From positions 4,452,923 to 4,516,922 of the forward strand of contig NZ_OY781918.1 of NCBI RefSeq assembly GCF_963677195.1: 64,000 nucleotides of DNA, given 5' to 3'. Both the position numbers and the translations under genes were made by a program. The stretch is from an uncultured Marinifilum sp. GTDB lineage: Bacteria > Bacteroidota > Bacteroidia > Bacteroidales > Marinifilaceae. Numbering within the stretch: position 1 is the first letter of the stretch; every line of letters starts with the position of its first letter. Shown here piece after piece: positions 16,182 through 24,221 of the stretch. The notes under the pieces are model-generated. The model was not told where the DNA came from, ran no database searches, and was given only the letters and a program-made list of their open reading frames with translations.

Positions 16182-16207
16182 AAAAGCTCCATTCGTGGAG
16201 CTTTTTT
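16182..16207 (+). terminator. Rho-independent terminator of tnaA
   Basis: AAAAGCTCC (16182-16190) pairs with GGAGCTTTT (16197-16205) around a 6-nt loop and runs into a T tract. Confidence 0.85.
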
Positions 16208-16365
16208 TCTGTTCAACTATGAAAATGAGCCTTTGATAACTTTTATTTTCCCGAAACCTTAAAAATCCGTACTTTTAAAATAAGACATAAACTACGAGCC
16301 TAAAATATGATCTGAACTCTCTCTAAACAATCAAAAAAGCAAAATCTAACACAAAACAACACGCT

Positions 16366-16692
16366 ATGACTACAATTGATCTTAAAGTTACACTCCAATT
16401 AGATGAGGACGAATACTTTAAAGTTGGAGATCACGTATTTACAAAAAATGACAATTTAAAATCGCTGGAAGAGAAAATACATTTTTGTGGTTCTTCTGCC
16501 CTTAAAATTTTTAAAGAGTACGAAGGCAAATTAACTCTGGAAGTAATGGATAACTGGACATCCTTACTTAAAGCTTTAAACCAAACAACCTCATGCTGTG
16601 CCGTTTGGGATAATAGAAGAATTATAAAAGAACTAGTTGAAAAGCAAGATCACCCTGTTTCGTGGTATGTAAAAAACTGCAGAATTTGCTAA
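16366..16692 (+). CDS. Hypothetical Cys-rich cytosolic protein
   Basis: A 108-residue protein I do not recognise. It starts TTIDLKVTLQLDEDEYFKVGDHVF, has no signal peptide, and carries its cysteines as C41, a CC pair near residue 77 (TTSCCAVWDN) and CRIC at the very C-terminus. The paired Cys motifs could bind metal or form disulfides. It stands alone between the tnaA terminator and its own strong terminator, so it is an independent unit. Codon use matches neighbouring genes, which supports it being real. Confidence 0.6.
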   Translation: MTTIDLKVTLQLDEDEYFKVGDHVFTKNDNLKSLEEKIHFCGSSALKIFKEYEGKLTLEVMDNWTSLLKALNQTTSCCAVWDNRRIIKELVEKQDHPVSWYVKNCRIC

Positions 16693-16715
16693 GATTACCA
16701 CTTAATTAGCTATTC

Positions 16716-16748
16716 AAAGACTTTCACTAATTCGAAAGTCTTTTTTTT
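16716..16748 (+). terminator. Rho-independent terminator after the Cys-rich gene
   Basis: AAAGACTTTC (16716-16725) pairs with GAAAGTCTTT (16734-16743) around an 8-nt loop, followed by a run of Ts to 16748. Confidence 0.85.
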
Positions 16749-16854
16749 AACATCAATAACTTCAAATAATTTTATAGATTTTAGGTGTAGAACACTTTAT
16801 ACTAAGTACGAAAATTTTTTGGCTAACTTAAGCTCATAAACCAACATTTACCCC

Positions 16855-17538
16855 CTATGCAATACAATAATAAACTGCTATAAAATGAGAAAGGCTACCA
16901 CCCAAAACAAACAAATGCCAGATAAAATGGTTAAATGGTAATTTTTTCCAAACATAAAAGACCACTCCCAGAGTATAAAACAAGCCACCTATAAAAATCC
17001 ACTGAAGACTTAATGTGGGTAAAGCATGACTAAACATCTTAAAATTAAATACCAAAATCCATCCCATAAAAAGATACAAAAACAAAGAAATCCAGCGATA
17101 TCTACCCATTAAATAGAGTTTGTATATACTACCCAAAAGCACCAGTATCCATAAAATTGAAAGGTATAGTTTCCCTATAAAATTATCGAGATAAATAACC
17201 AAAAATGGTGTATAAGTTCCTGCAATCATTATAAATATACTAATATGATCGAATTTTCTATACTGATCACGCTTTGCATTATTATACATATAATGATAAA
17301 CCGAAGATGCTACATAAAGCAGCAAAAATCCTAAAACAAAAACCAATACTGCAGTAAATCCTTTCCAAGTTTGCGTTTGCCAGCTTTTAAATAACAAATA
17401 AGTTCCAGCAGGTATTATAAATACTATTCCCAATACATGTGAAATCCAATTGGCCAATTCATGAACTGATTCCTTGTCGGATAAAAAACGATTCTTTTTA
17501 GTTGAAACTCTACTTATTAATACTAATAACCACTTCAT
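16855..17538 (-). CDS. Hemolysin III / PAQR-family membrane protein
   Basis: A seven-helix membrane protein of 227 residues in the HlyIII/YqfA family. Conserved family elements are present: the N-terminal E-x-x-x-x-x-WI, the S-x-x-YH motif (ASSVYHYM), FDH (KFDHISIF) and the C-terminal HFIWHLFVLGGSLSHF histidines, which bind zinc in PAQR proteins. These proteins are proposed hydrolases or regulators of membrane lipid homeostasis; true haemolytic activity is doubtful. The gene is single, with no close same-strand neighbour. Confidence 0.9.
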   Translation of the reverse strand: MKWLLVLISRVSTKKNRFLSDKESVHELANWISHVLGIVFIIPAGTYLLFKSWQTQTWKGFTAVLVFVLGFLLLYVASSVYHYMYNNAKRDQYRKFDHISIFIMIAGTYTPFLVIYLDNFIGKLYLSILWILVLLGSIYKLYLMGRYRWISLFLYLFMGWILVFNFKMFSHALPTLSLQWIFIGGLFYTLGVVFYVWKKLPFNHFIWHLFVLGGSLSHFIAVYYCIA

Positions 17539-17686
17539 TGCTTGTAAATAAGATTTATTATTTCAGAACAAGATACAACCTGTGAAAATTAATTCAACTA
17601 TCTCTAATTAAAAAACTTTATTGAGAGCATAATTTTTTTTGATATCTTCAAGATCATTAATTAAAATGAATCAAAATAACTTTCAT

Positions 17687-18445
17687 ATGAAAAAAATATT
17701 CACAATAATAATTATAAGCCTATTTCTATCATCTTGTGCCGAAATGCAAACCGTTCTTAACCAGTATGCTTTAGAGCAAAACAAACCATTAACAAGTAGT
17801 GAGGTATCGAGCGGATTAAAGGAGGCTTTGCGAGTAGGAAGTGTAAATGCAGCAAATATTCTAGCCGCTGAAAACGGATTTTATAAGGATGAATTAGTAA
17901 AAATTCTTTTGCCTCCAGAGGCACAAACTATAAGCAAAAACCTGAGTTTAATTCCCGGAGGTAAAGATTTGGTTGAAAAAGTTGAAATTAGACTAAACAG
18001 AGCTGCCGAAGATGCCGTTAAACAAGCAGCTCCTATTTTTGCATCGGCAATAAGCGAAATGACAATAGTAGATGCTTTTAATATTCTTAAAGGAGAAAAC
18101 AATGCCGCTACTTTATATTTACAAAGCAAAACTTCTGACAAATTAAAAAAGCTTTTCCTTCCAAAAGTAAAAGCATCTTTAGACAAAAAATTATTGGCAA
18201 ACATATCAACTAACGAGTCGTGGAATTTACTTACCCAAAATTACAATAAAGTAGCAGGTAGCTTTGCAGGTAAAATTGCGAATTTAAAACCTGTAAATAC
18301 AAAGCTCGACGAATACGTAACAGATAAAGCTTTACAAGCTCTCTTTCTAAAAGTTGCAAACGAGGAAAAGCAAATTAGAAAAGATCCTTTGAAAAGAGTT
18401 AATAATATATTAAAGCGAGTATTTGGTGAACTAGATAAATCTTAA
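17687..18445 (+). CDS. DUF4197 domain lipoprotein
   Basis: Starting at the ATG at 17687 gives a clean lipoprotein signal (MKKIFTIIIISLFLSSC, C17). Earlier in-frame starts at 17639 and 17666 would bury it behind polar residues. The mature part is a helical DUF4197 domain: SSGLKEALRVGSVNAA, ILLPPEAQ, DLVEKVEIRLNRAAEDAVKQAAPIFASAI, DAFNILKG and a C-terminal TDKALQALFLKVANEEKQIRKDP. Proteins of this family are periplasm-facing lipoproteins of unknown role. A GNAT acetyltransferase follows after 3 bp, so the two are likely co-transcribed. Confidence 0.88.
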   Translation: MKKIFTIIIISLFLSSCAEMQTVLNQYALEQNKPLTSSEVSSGLKEALRVGSVNAANILAAENGFYKDELVKILLPPEAQTISKNLSLIPGGKDLVEKVEIRLNRAAEDAVKQAAPIFASAISEMTIVDAFNILKGENNAATLYLQSKTSDKLKKLFLPKVKASLDKKLLANISTNESWNLLTQNYNKVAGSFAGKIANLKPVNTKLDEYVTDKALQALFLKVANEEKQIRKDPLKRVNNILKRVFGELDKS

Positions 18446-18448
18446 CAA

Positions 18449-18994
18449 ATGGAGTTAAAAACAAAACGCTTGCTAATTCGCAAAATAGAGGATCACGATG
18501 CTATTTCTCTATACAAATATCGCCATGATAAAGAAGTTAATAAATATCAATCCTGGATTCCTAAAACCATAGAAGAATGTAATTTTTTTATAAAAAAAAG
18601 AGTTAATGATAGAATTAATATTCCTAACACATGGTTTCAATTCGTGCTCATAAAAAAAGATAGCTCCGAACTAATTGGTGATATTGGTCTGCACTTTATA
18701 GGAGATGATGGGCATTTAGTTGAACTGGGATTTACCATTGCAAAAGAACATCAAAAAAAAAATTATGCGTATGAAGCTTTACAAACTATTATTTCTTATT
18801 TATTTAATGTATTAAACAAACATAGAATAATTATATCAAGTGATCCGGCTAATATTGGCTCTATAAAATTGGCAGAAAAACTTGGTTTTAGAAAGGAAGC
18901 TCATTTTAAAGAGAGCCTTATTGTCAACGGAGTATGGGTAGATGACCTTATTTATGCTATTCTTAATAAAGAATGGAAAGTACACATAATCTAA
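18449..18994 (+). CDS. GNAT-family N-acetyltransferase (RimJ/RimL type)
   Basis: A 181-residue acetyl-CoA-dependent acyltransferase of the RimL group. TKRLLIRKIEDHDA is the typical start, VELGFTIAKEHQKKNYAYEAL is the acetyl-CoA-binding motif A (in the position of RxGxG/A), and RIIISSDPANIGSIKLAEKLGFRKEAHF is motif B. Family members acetylate protein N-termini, amino acids or antibiotics; the acceptor here is unknown. It starts 3 bp after the DUF4197 gene. Confidence 0.9.
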   Translation: MELKTKRLLIRKIEDHDAISLYKYRHDKEVNKYQSWIPKTIEECNFFIKKRVNDRINIPNTWFQFVLIKKDSSELIGDIGLHFIGDDGHLVELGFTIAKEHQKKNYAYEALQTIISYLFNVLNKHRIIISSDPANIGSIKLAEKLGFRKEAHFKESLIVNGVWVDDLIYAILNKEWKVHII

Positions 18995-19044
18995 TATACT
19001 CATTATAATACGAATGTAAAGACGAACAATTTTATTAAAAATTG

Positions 19045-19074
19045 TTTGGAGTAAAGAATTTTTACTTACCTTTG
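19045..19074 (+). promoter_or_regulatory. Promoter and start of long 5' leader of cold-shock gene
   Basis: TTTG at 19045-19048, an 18-bp spacer and TACCTTTG at 19067-19074 form a near-perfect Bacteroidota promoter. The expected start near 19081 leaves a leader of about 155 nt before the cold-shock ATG at 19236, as in cspA-type mRNAs with temperature-responsive leaders. Confidence 0.7.
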
Positions 19075-19235
19075 GCGCGTTATAAAGTCTGTAGGATGAA
19101 CATCTCCTCTTTTAATTTCATTATCATTCGTTACCTTTTCATTCCCTTCCGGAATAAAAATTAATGTGATTGTTACTGGTATTACAGAGAGTTAAAGACT
19201 TTCAACATTAATTTATTATTTTAAAAAAAATTACC

Positions 19236-19427
19236 ATGGAAGGAACAGTAAAATTCTTTAACGAGTCAAAAGGTTTCGGTTTTATCAAACCAGCAGATTC
19301 AAGTGAAGACATCTTCGTACACGTATCAGGTCTTGTTGACGAAATTCAAGATAACGACAAAGTTGAGTACGATGTTGAAAAAGGAAGAAAAGGTTTAAAC
19401 GCCGTTAATGTAAGAGTAATCGACTAA
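19236..19427 (+). CDS. Cold-shock domain protein (CspA family)
   Basis: A minimal 63-residue cold-shock protein that binds single-stranded RNA/DNA. RNP1 (KGFGFI) and RNP2 (DIFVHV) are intact, and the C-terminal RKGLNAVNVRVI strand completes the barrel. It is monocistronic, preceded by a long leader and followed by a strong terminator. High expression is likely from the consensus promoter. Confidence 0.95.
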   Translation: MEGTVKFFNESKGFGFIKPADSSEDIFVHVSGLVDEIQDNDKVEYDVEKGRKGLNAVNVRVID

Positions 19428-19450
19428 TTAGATTACTTTGATATTGAAAT

Positions 19451-19480
19451 AAAAAAAGCAGCCAAATGGCTGCTTTTTTT
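19451..19480 (+). terminator. Rho-independent terminator of the cold-shock gene
   Basis: GCAGCC pairs with GGCTGC (19458-19463 with 19468-19473) and is extended by flanking A and T runs on both sides, so it may act for both convergent cold-shock genes. Confidence 0.85.
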
Positions 19481-19520
19481 ATTTTCGTCTAATATGTAAT
19501 TCATATTGAAATATGAAACT

Positions 19521-19979
19521 TTACTTCTTTTTAACCAAAGCTACATTAACCGCATTCATTCCCTTAGGACCACGTTCAGTTTCATAAGTAACTCTATCGT
19601 TTTCTCTGATTTGATCTACCAAACCATTAACGTGAACAAAAACACTTTCTTTAGTAACTGAATCTTTAATAAATCCGTAACCTTTACTATCATTAAAGAA
19701 ACTAACGATACCTTCTCTTGCATGTTCTTCTTCTGCGAAATCGCCACTGTTGCGAGCTCCCAAAACAATATCTTCTACATTAATCTCTTCCTTTTTTGTT
19801 GGATCTGGAGGAGTTGAAGTAATATTACCAAACTCATCGGTATAAGCAATCATATCTTCAAATGATTTGCCTCCACCAGCTTCTTTACGTGCTTCTTTAC
19901 GTGCTTCCTTCTCTTTTCTTTTCTGAAGTTTCCTTTTTTCTTTTTCCTTTTTGTTGTAAGTTTCTTGCGATCTAGCCAT
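19521..19979 (-). CDS. Cold-shock domain protein with basic N-terminal extension
   Basis: The C-terminal third is a cold-shock domain (REGIVSFFNDSKGYGFIKDS with RNP1 KGYGFI, then SVFVHVNGLVDQI). Ahead of it are about 85 extra residues: a Lys/Arg/Glu-rich helix (residues 8-34, with a KEARKEARKEA repeat) and an acidic, Pro-containing linker. The basic helix probably adds nucleic-acid binding. Bacteroidota commonly carry such extended CSD proteins; their targets are not known to me. It converges on the minimal cold-shock gene, whose product shares the GLVDxI and GLNAVNV/GMNAVNV stretches, suggesting the two domains are paralogs. Confidence 0.9.
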   Translation of the reverse strand: MARSQETYNKKEKEKRKLQKRKEKEARKEARKEAGGGKSFEDMIAYTDEFGNITSTPPDPTKKEEINVEDIVLGARNSGDFAEEEHAREGIVSFFNDSKGYGFIKDSVTKESVFVHVNGLVDQIRENDRVTYETERGPKGMNAVNVALVKKK

Positions 19980-20398
19980 AAATTTTTTTAACGATACATT
20001 AATGATTTTTAAAACCTTAATGATCTCATTTCAGTAATAACTAAACTACTGTTCCAAAGTCATAAAGGTGTTGCAATGTACGCATTTATTCTAAGAATTC
20101 ATTCAATAATTAAAGATTAGCTTATTAATTAAAAACTTCTATAGGATTAAAATAAATTGAATGATCTCAAAAATGAATATGGTCAATGATATTTTTTATT
20201 AATTTAAATGGCTAAGCCATAACCCATAAAAAAGTCACATATCCTATGGAAAACAATTTACAAAACAACAATAATGGCATAGAAGCAAAGCAATGGTATT
20301 TACAGATCTCCCTTTTATTTTCTTGCATACCAAAAAATATCACCCAAGTATACTCAAGATTCATAAATACAAAAGCTGGCAATTTTAAATCAATATTC
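19980..20398. other. Intergenic region without a supported gene
   Basis: 419 AT-rich bases between two minus-strand genes. A 59-codon plus-strand ORF (20246-20425) overlaps the 3' end of the ATP-grasp gene but has no promoter or recognisable product. No strong hairpin or promoter consensus was found. Confidence 0.4.
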
Positions 20399-21562
20399 TT
20401 AATTTTTGCTTACAAACTCCTTTAAATCAGAAATTAAAATCTCTTCAATTTCAGAAAAATGGTTTTTTGGAGTTTTTGTAAATAACATCCCAAAAATGGA
20501 ATACATTTTATAATCTATTTTACGTAGTTCTAATGGCTGCACAAACTTTTTTAACAAGGCTTCATAATTAAAACTTGTAATCTCTTCTGAAGGAATACCG
20601 GTAGAGTTATCTAGAATTATTAAGGAGTAAATTTCATCATCCATTTGCTCCAATACGTTTTCCCATTTAGGTTTTAAATTGCTCAAAAAATATTGATAAG
20701 AGTTTATTCTTGTAGCCATATACGTTAAATCGGCAGTAGTACACCAACCTCCAAAACGCATAGGATTTACTTCGATAGGAATTAATTTTCCGTTCTTATT
20801 AACACGAACTTCAACATGTACAGGAAAATTTTTTAAACCAGCTTGTTTTCCCAATTCTCTTACAAATTCGGTAAACTTGGGCAGATAAGTCTTTAAAATA
20901 TCTTTAGATGTAAAGTAAACACGATCGCTTACGTCGGTTTCTGAAGCAAAAAGATGCTTAGATATTCCCAAAACAGTAGCTTCTCCTTCCTCATCGAAAT
21001 ATGCATCGAAAGCAAACTCCTCTCCTTCAATAATTTCTTCGATTAAAAAACTAGATGCATTAACAACCTCTAAGGGAAACAAACTTTTAGCATTAGTAAA
21101 TTCATCTTTTATTAATTGCTTAACACGATACCAATCTTCATTATTTAAAACCTTATGAACGCCTAAACTTAAAAAACCAACTGCCGGCTTAATAATAAAA
21201 GGCATTGGCAAGTTTTCTAATTTAATTGTATCCAAGTCTGTTAAATTTATTTCACAAAAAAAGAATTCAGGATAAATATTCTGTATTAATTTTCTAAACT
21301 CAACTTTATTCTTAAAAACATTAATATACTCGGGCAATTTAGTAAATCCTAAATGCTTAACAACCCAATTAATTGAATTTTCGGAGTTGGTATACAAACG
21401 ACTATTAGGATTCTTTCGAAATTTTTCGATAATCTCTTCTGGATTAATTAAAGACAATTCGCCATGTTCAGTTACATTTCCTGTATCTAAAACTGGAAAA
21501 TTGTATTTCGCAATTGTTTCTTTTAAAAAATTAGAAACATAAGGTTTATCCAATAAAATCAT
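20399..21562 (-). CDS. ATP-grasp domain carboxylate-amine ligase-like protein
   Basis: A 387-residue protein with the ATP-grasp fold. MPFIIKPAVGFLSLGVHKV is the first ATP-binding strand-loop, FLIEEIIEGEEFAFDAYFDEEG is the second, and PVHVEVRVNKNGKLIPIEVNPMRFGGW carries the Mg2+-binding Glu and Asn. Such enzymes join a carboxylate to an amine or thiol through an acyl phosphate. The N-terminal 100 residues are the less conserved pre-ATP-grasp domain. The substrate cannot be read from the sequence and the gene has no pathway neighbours; the divergent 2-hydroxyacid dehydrogenase is 393 bp away. Confidence 0.85.
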   Translation of the reverse strand: MILLDKPYVSNFLKETIAKYNFPVLDTGNVTEHGELSLINPEEIIEKFRKNPNSRLYTNSENSINWVVKHLGFTKLPEYINVFKNKVEFRKLIQNIYPEFFFCEINLTDLDTIKLENLPMPFIIKPAVGFLSLGVHKVLNNEDWYRVKQLIKDEFTNAKSLFPLEVVNASSFLIEEIIEGEEFAFDAYFDEEGEATVLGISKHLFASETDVSDRVYFTSKDILKTYLPKFTEFVRELGKQAGLKNFPVHVEVRVNKNGKLIPIEVNPMRFGGWCTTADLTYMATRINSYQYFLSNLKPKWENVLEQMDDEIYSLIILDNSTGIPSEEITSFNYEALLKKFVQPLELRKIDYKMYSIFGMLFTKTPKNHFSEIEEILISDLKEFVSKN

Positions 21563-21955
21563 ATTGTGTTTGTGTTAAGTATAAGTTTTGCAAAGCTACA
21601 AAATTAGTTTGTGGAAATCTACCTAAAAAATTAAGGGTTCACAATCGGTTTGGTAGTAGTTTAAACCACTAAAAAAAATCTTAAATTTGACTATCTCCGA
21701 GCTATTTTTCAACTTTAGTTCAGCTATACTGAAAACCATATTTTCTTTATTCTATCCTGCTGTCCGATAAAATTTCAAACAGTTCCCTTAAAAAAACAGG
21801 AGGAAACTATAAAACCCATGAAGCAAAGCTTGAGAAATTCTTCTAATAAAAAAAGATAACAATAAAATAAGTAAGCAAAATACTAGATCTAAAATTATTT
21901 AGAAACTACTTATCTACTAGAAGAAAATAAAGTAAAATCACTTTTCTTTTAAACA
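21563..21955. other. Divergent intergenic region
   Basis: 393 bp between the ATP-grasp gene (minus) and the dehydrogenase (plus). It contains the minus-strand -7 candidate at 21591-21598. An AGGAGG stretch is followed by a 13-codon ORF near 21830, which I do not regard as a gene. Confidence 0.4.
21591..21598 (-). promoter_or_regulatory. Candidate -7 promoter element of the ATP-grasp gene
   Basis: On the minus strand this reads TAGCTTTG, matching TAnnTTTG, and would start transcription about 20 nt before the ATG at 21562. The -33 region has TTTC rather than TTTG, so the call is weak. Confidence 0.4.
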
Positions 21956-22960
21956 ATGAAGCTTCTTTTCTTACGAATTAGTACTTTTCAGAATCGAAAC
22001 CAACACAAATTAGAAACTGTGAAAGAGAAAATTCTACTTAATTATGCCATTCCTTCTGAAGGTCTTAAGGGCTTAACCAATGAATTTGAACTAATTTATC
22101 CCGATAAGGAATTCTTTACAAAAGAAGAATTAATCGATTTAATTCCTGATTGTACTGGACTTTTATCCATTTTTAACAGGGAGATTCCCAAAGAAGTAAT
22201 TGAAGCTGGCAAAAAACTAAAAATAATTAGCAACTACGGTGTTGGTTTCAACAATATTGATCTTGAATCTGCTAACAAACAAGGAATTATTGTATGCAAT
22301 ACGCCCGAATCGGTTTGCGAACCAACAGCCGAATTATGTGTAGGTTTAATATTATCACTCTCCAGAAAAATTGTAGAATGTAATTGTGGATTAATAAACA
22401 ATCCGAATTTTGAATGGGGAGTAATGAAAAATTTAGGCCATACGGTAAGAGGTAAAACTCTTGGAATTATAGGTATGGGAAAAATAGGTAAATCGCTTGC
22501 TAAAAAAGCCGAAGTATTTGGAATGAAAATTATTTATCACAACAGAAAACCCATTGTAAATTCACCTTATGAATATTCTAATTCTGAAGATTTATTATCT
22601 AAAGCAGATATCGTTTCTATAAACTGCCCACTTACACCTCAAACTCATCATTTAATAGATACAAATGAATTTAAGTTAATGAAACAAAGTGCTTTTTTAG
22701 TTAACACTGCTCGTGGACCAATTGTTAGTGAAAAAGCATTAGTAAAAGCCCTGAATTGTAAAAAAATAGCAGGTGCAGCTTTGGATGTATTTGAAAATGA
22801 GCCTTTAATTCATCCTGATTTATTACAAATGAAAAATCTGGTTTTGGTTCCTCATATTGGAACCGCATGTATCGAAACTAGAATTGAAATGGCCAAAGAA
22901 GCCTGCGAAAACATAATTTCCTACTTAATTTATGGAAAATGCAAAAATAAAGTAAATTAG
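21956..22960 (+). CDS. D-isomer-specific 2-hydroxyacid dehydrogenase
   Basis: An NAD(P)-dependent dehydrogenase of the glyoxylate/hydroxypyruvate reductase and phosphoglycerate dehydrogenase group. The NAD motif is GIIGMGKIGKSLAKKAEVFGM. The catalytic arginine lies in NTARGPIV, the glutamate in DVFENEP and the histidine in VPHIGTA, so the triad is complete. There is no C-terminal ACT domain (334 residues), so it is not a regulated SerA. The exact substrate is not determinable. It is followed closely by coaX (20 bp) and the CYTH gene (14 bp), forming a likely three-gene operon. Confidence 0.9.
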   Translation: MKLLFLRISTFQNRNQHKLETVKEKILLNYAIPSEGLKGLTNEFELIYPDKEFFTKEELIDLIPDCTGLLSIFNREIPKEVIEAGKKLKIISNYGVGFNNIDLESANKQGIIVCNTPESVCEPTAELCVGLILSLSRKIVECNCGLINNPNFEWGVMKNLGHTVRGKTLGIIGMGKIGKSLAKKAEVFGMKIIYHNRKPIVNSPYEYSNSEDLLSKADIVSINCPLTPQTHHLIDTNEFKLMKQSAFLVNTARGPIVSEKALVKALNCKKIAGAALDVFENEPLIHPDLLQMKNLVLVPHIGTACIETRIEMAKEACENIISYLIYGKCKNKVN

Positions 22961-22980
22961 AATATTCAATTTTATTAAAT

Positions 22981-23748
22981 ATGTTACTAGCCATTGATAT
23001 AGGAAACTCCAATGTTGTTTGCGGATTATCTGAAAACAATCATTGGACCGAACAATTTAGAATACACACTGTAGCCAATAAAACTTCCGATGAATATGAA
23101 GTTATTTATCGAACCTTATTACAAAGTAGAAATGTTGATTTAAAGCAAATTAACAGAATTGTTGTGAGCAGTGTTGTGCCTTCTTTAATTTTCCCCATTA
23201 AAGAAATGATCAGGAAATTATTTGGACAAGAACCATTAATTCTGGGTCCGGATTTATATCCTCGTTTAAGTATTAAAATTCACAACCCTTACGAAATTGG
23301 AACCGATCTGGTTGCAAATGCAGTTGCTGCACATAATAAATATAAAGGCAATTGTATTGTTGTTGATTTTGGTACAGCACTAACTTTTACAGCCATAAAA
23401 TCGGATGGCGATTTATTAGGAGTAAGCATTGCTCCCGGATTAAAAACAGCAATGGCTTCCTTGTCGAGAAACACTGCCAAATTACCTAATGTTGATATTG
23501 CTATTCCGCCTTCCTGCATTGGTAAAAATACAACTCATGCCCTACAAGCCGGTGTTGTCATGGGATACAAAGGATTGGTTCAATATTTATTACAAGAAAT
23601 CACCAAAGAACTAAATGGCAAAACAACGGTTATTGCAACTGGTGGATTATCGGGAATTATGCTTTCTATTATTGACATATTTGATGAGCATGAACCAATG
23701 TTAACTCTAGATGGCTTAAAAATAATTGGCAATCAGTTTTATAAATAG
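22981..23748 (+). CDS. coaX: Type III pantothenate kinase
   Basis: Catalyses the first step of coenzyme A synthesis from pantothenate. The ASKHA-fold phosphate motif LLAIDIGNSNVVCG opens the protein. GTDLVANAVAAHNKYKG and VVDFGTALTFTAI are the type III signatures, and the adenosine motif ATGGLSG comes near the C-terminus. Length (255 residues) is normal. It lies between the dehydrogenase and the CYTH gene in a tight plus-strand run. Confidence 0.95.
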   Translation: MLLAIDIGNSNVVCGLSENNHWTEQFRIHTVANKTSDEYEVIYRTLLQSRNVDLKQINRIVVSSVVPSLIFPIKEMIRKLFGQEPLILGPDLYPRLSIKIHNPYEIGTDLVANAVAAHNKYKGNCIVVDFGTALTFTAIKSDGDLLGVSIAPGLKTAMASLSRNTAKLPNVDIAIPPSCIGKNTTHALQAGVVMGYKGLVQYLLQEITKELNGKTTVIATGGLSGIMLSIIDIFDEHEPMLTLDGLKIIGNQFYK

Positions 23749-23762
23749 CTAACAATTAAACG

Positions 23763-24221
23763 ATGGGAATCGAGATAGAAAGAAAATACCTGGTTAAAGA
23801 AGAAATGATTAATCTACCCAAAAGCGGTAAAAAATTAATTCAAGGATATTTATGGAGTGAGCCTGACAAAAGTCTGCGAATTAGAATTGCCGATACAAAA
23901 GCATTTTTAACCATAAAAAGTGGTAATAATATTTTAAAAAGAGGAGAATTTGAATACGAAATTCCTATTAAGGATGCAAATGAGCTTCTGAAAATGTGTG
24001 ATCCCAAAATTGAAAAAACCAGATATCTTATTCCTTACGAAAAACACATCTGGGAAATTGATGTTTTTTCGGGAGCCAACAAAGGATTAATTGTAGCCGA
24101 AGTTGAATTAACAAACGAAAATGAAGAAATTAAATTACCCAATTGGATTCATAAAGAGGTTAGTCACGATTCCCGATATTTAAATGTGTCATTAATTAAA
24201 AATCCGTTCACTCAGTGGTAA
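23763..24221 (+). CDS. CYTH domain protein (triphosphate tunnel enzyme)
   Basis: The N-terminal EIERKYLV motif defines the CYTH superfamily (adenylate cyclase class IV / thiamine-triphosphatase / inorganic triphosphatase). Alternating charged strands continue through LRIRIADTKAFLTIKSG and the acidic EIDVFSGANKGLIVAEVEL strands of the tunnel. At 152 residues it is a single-domain bacterial form, most often a triphosphatase. The last 30 bp overlap the 3' end of the convergent GH3 gene. Confidence 0.92.
   Translation: MGIEIERKYLVKEEMINLPKSGKKLIQGYLWSEPDKSLRIRIADTKAFLTIKSGNNILKRGEFEYEIPIKDANELLKMCDPKIEKTRYLIPYEKHIWEIDVFSGANKGLIVAEVELTNENEEIKLPNWIHKEVSHDSRYLNVSLIKNPFTQW

Noticed and set aside
20246..20425. 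59-codon plus-strand ORF upstream of and overlapping the ATP-grasp gene end
   Set aside because: No promoter, no recognised product and composition typical of random AT-rich reading frames; the overlap is with a well-supported gene.
21801..21880. AGGAGG motif followed by a 13-codon ORF
   Set aside because: Too short, spacing from AGGAGG is long, and strong Shine-Dalgarno sites are not a reliable signal in Bacteroidota.
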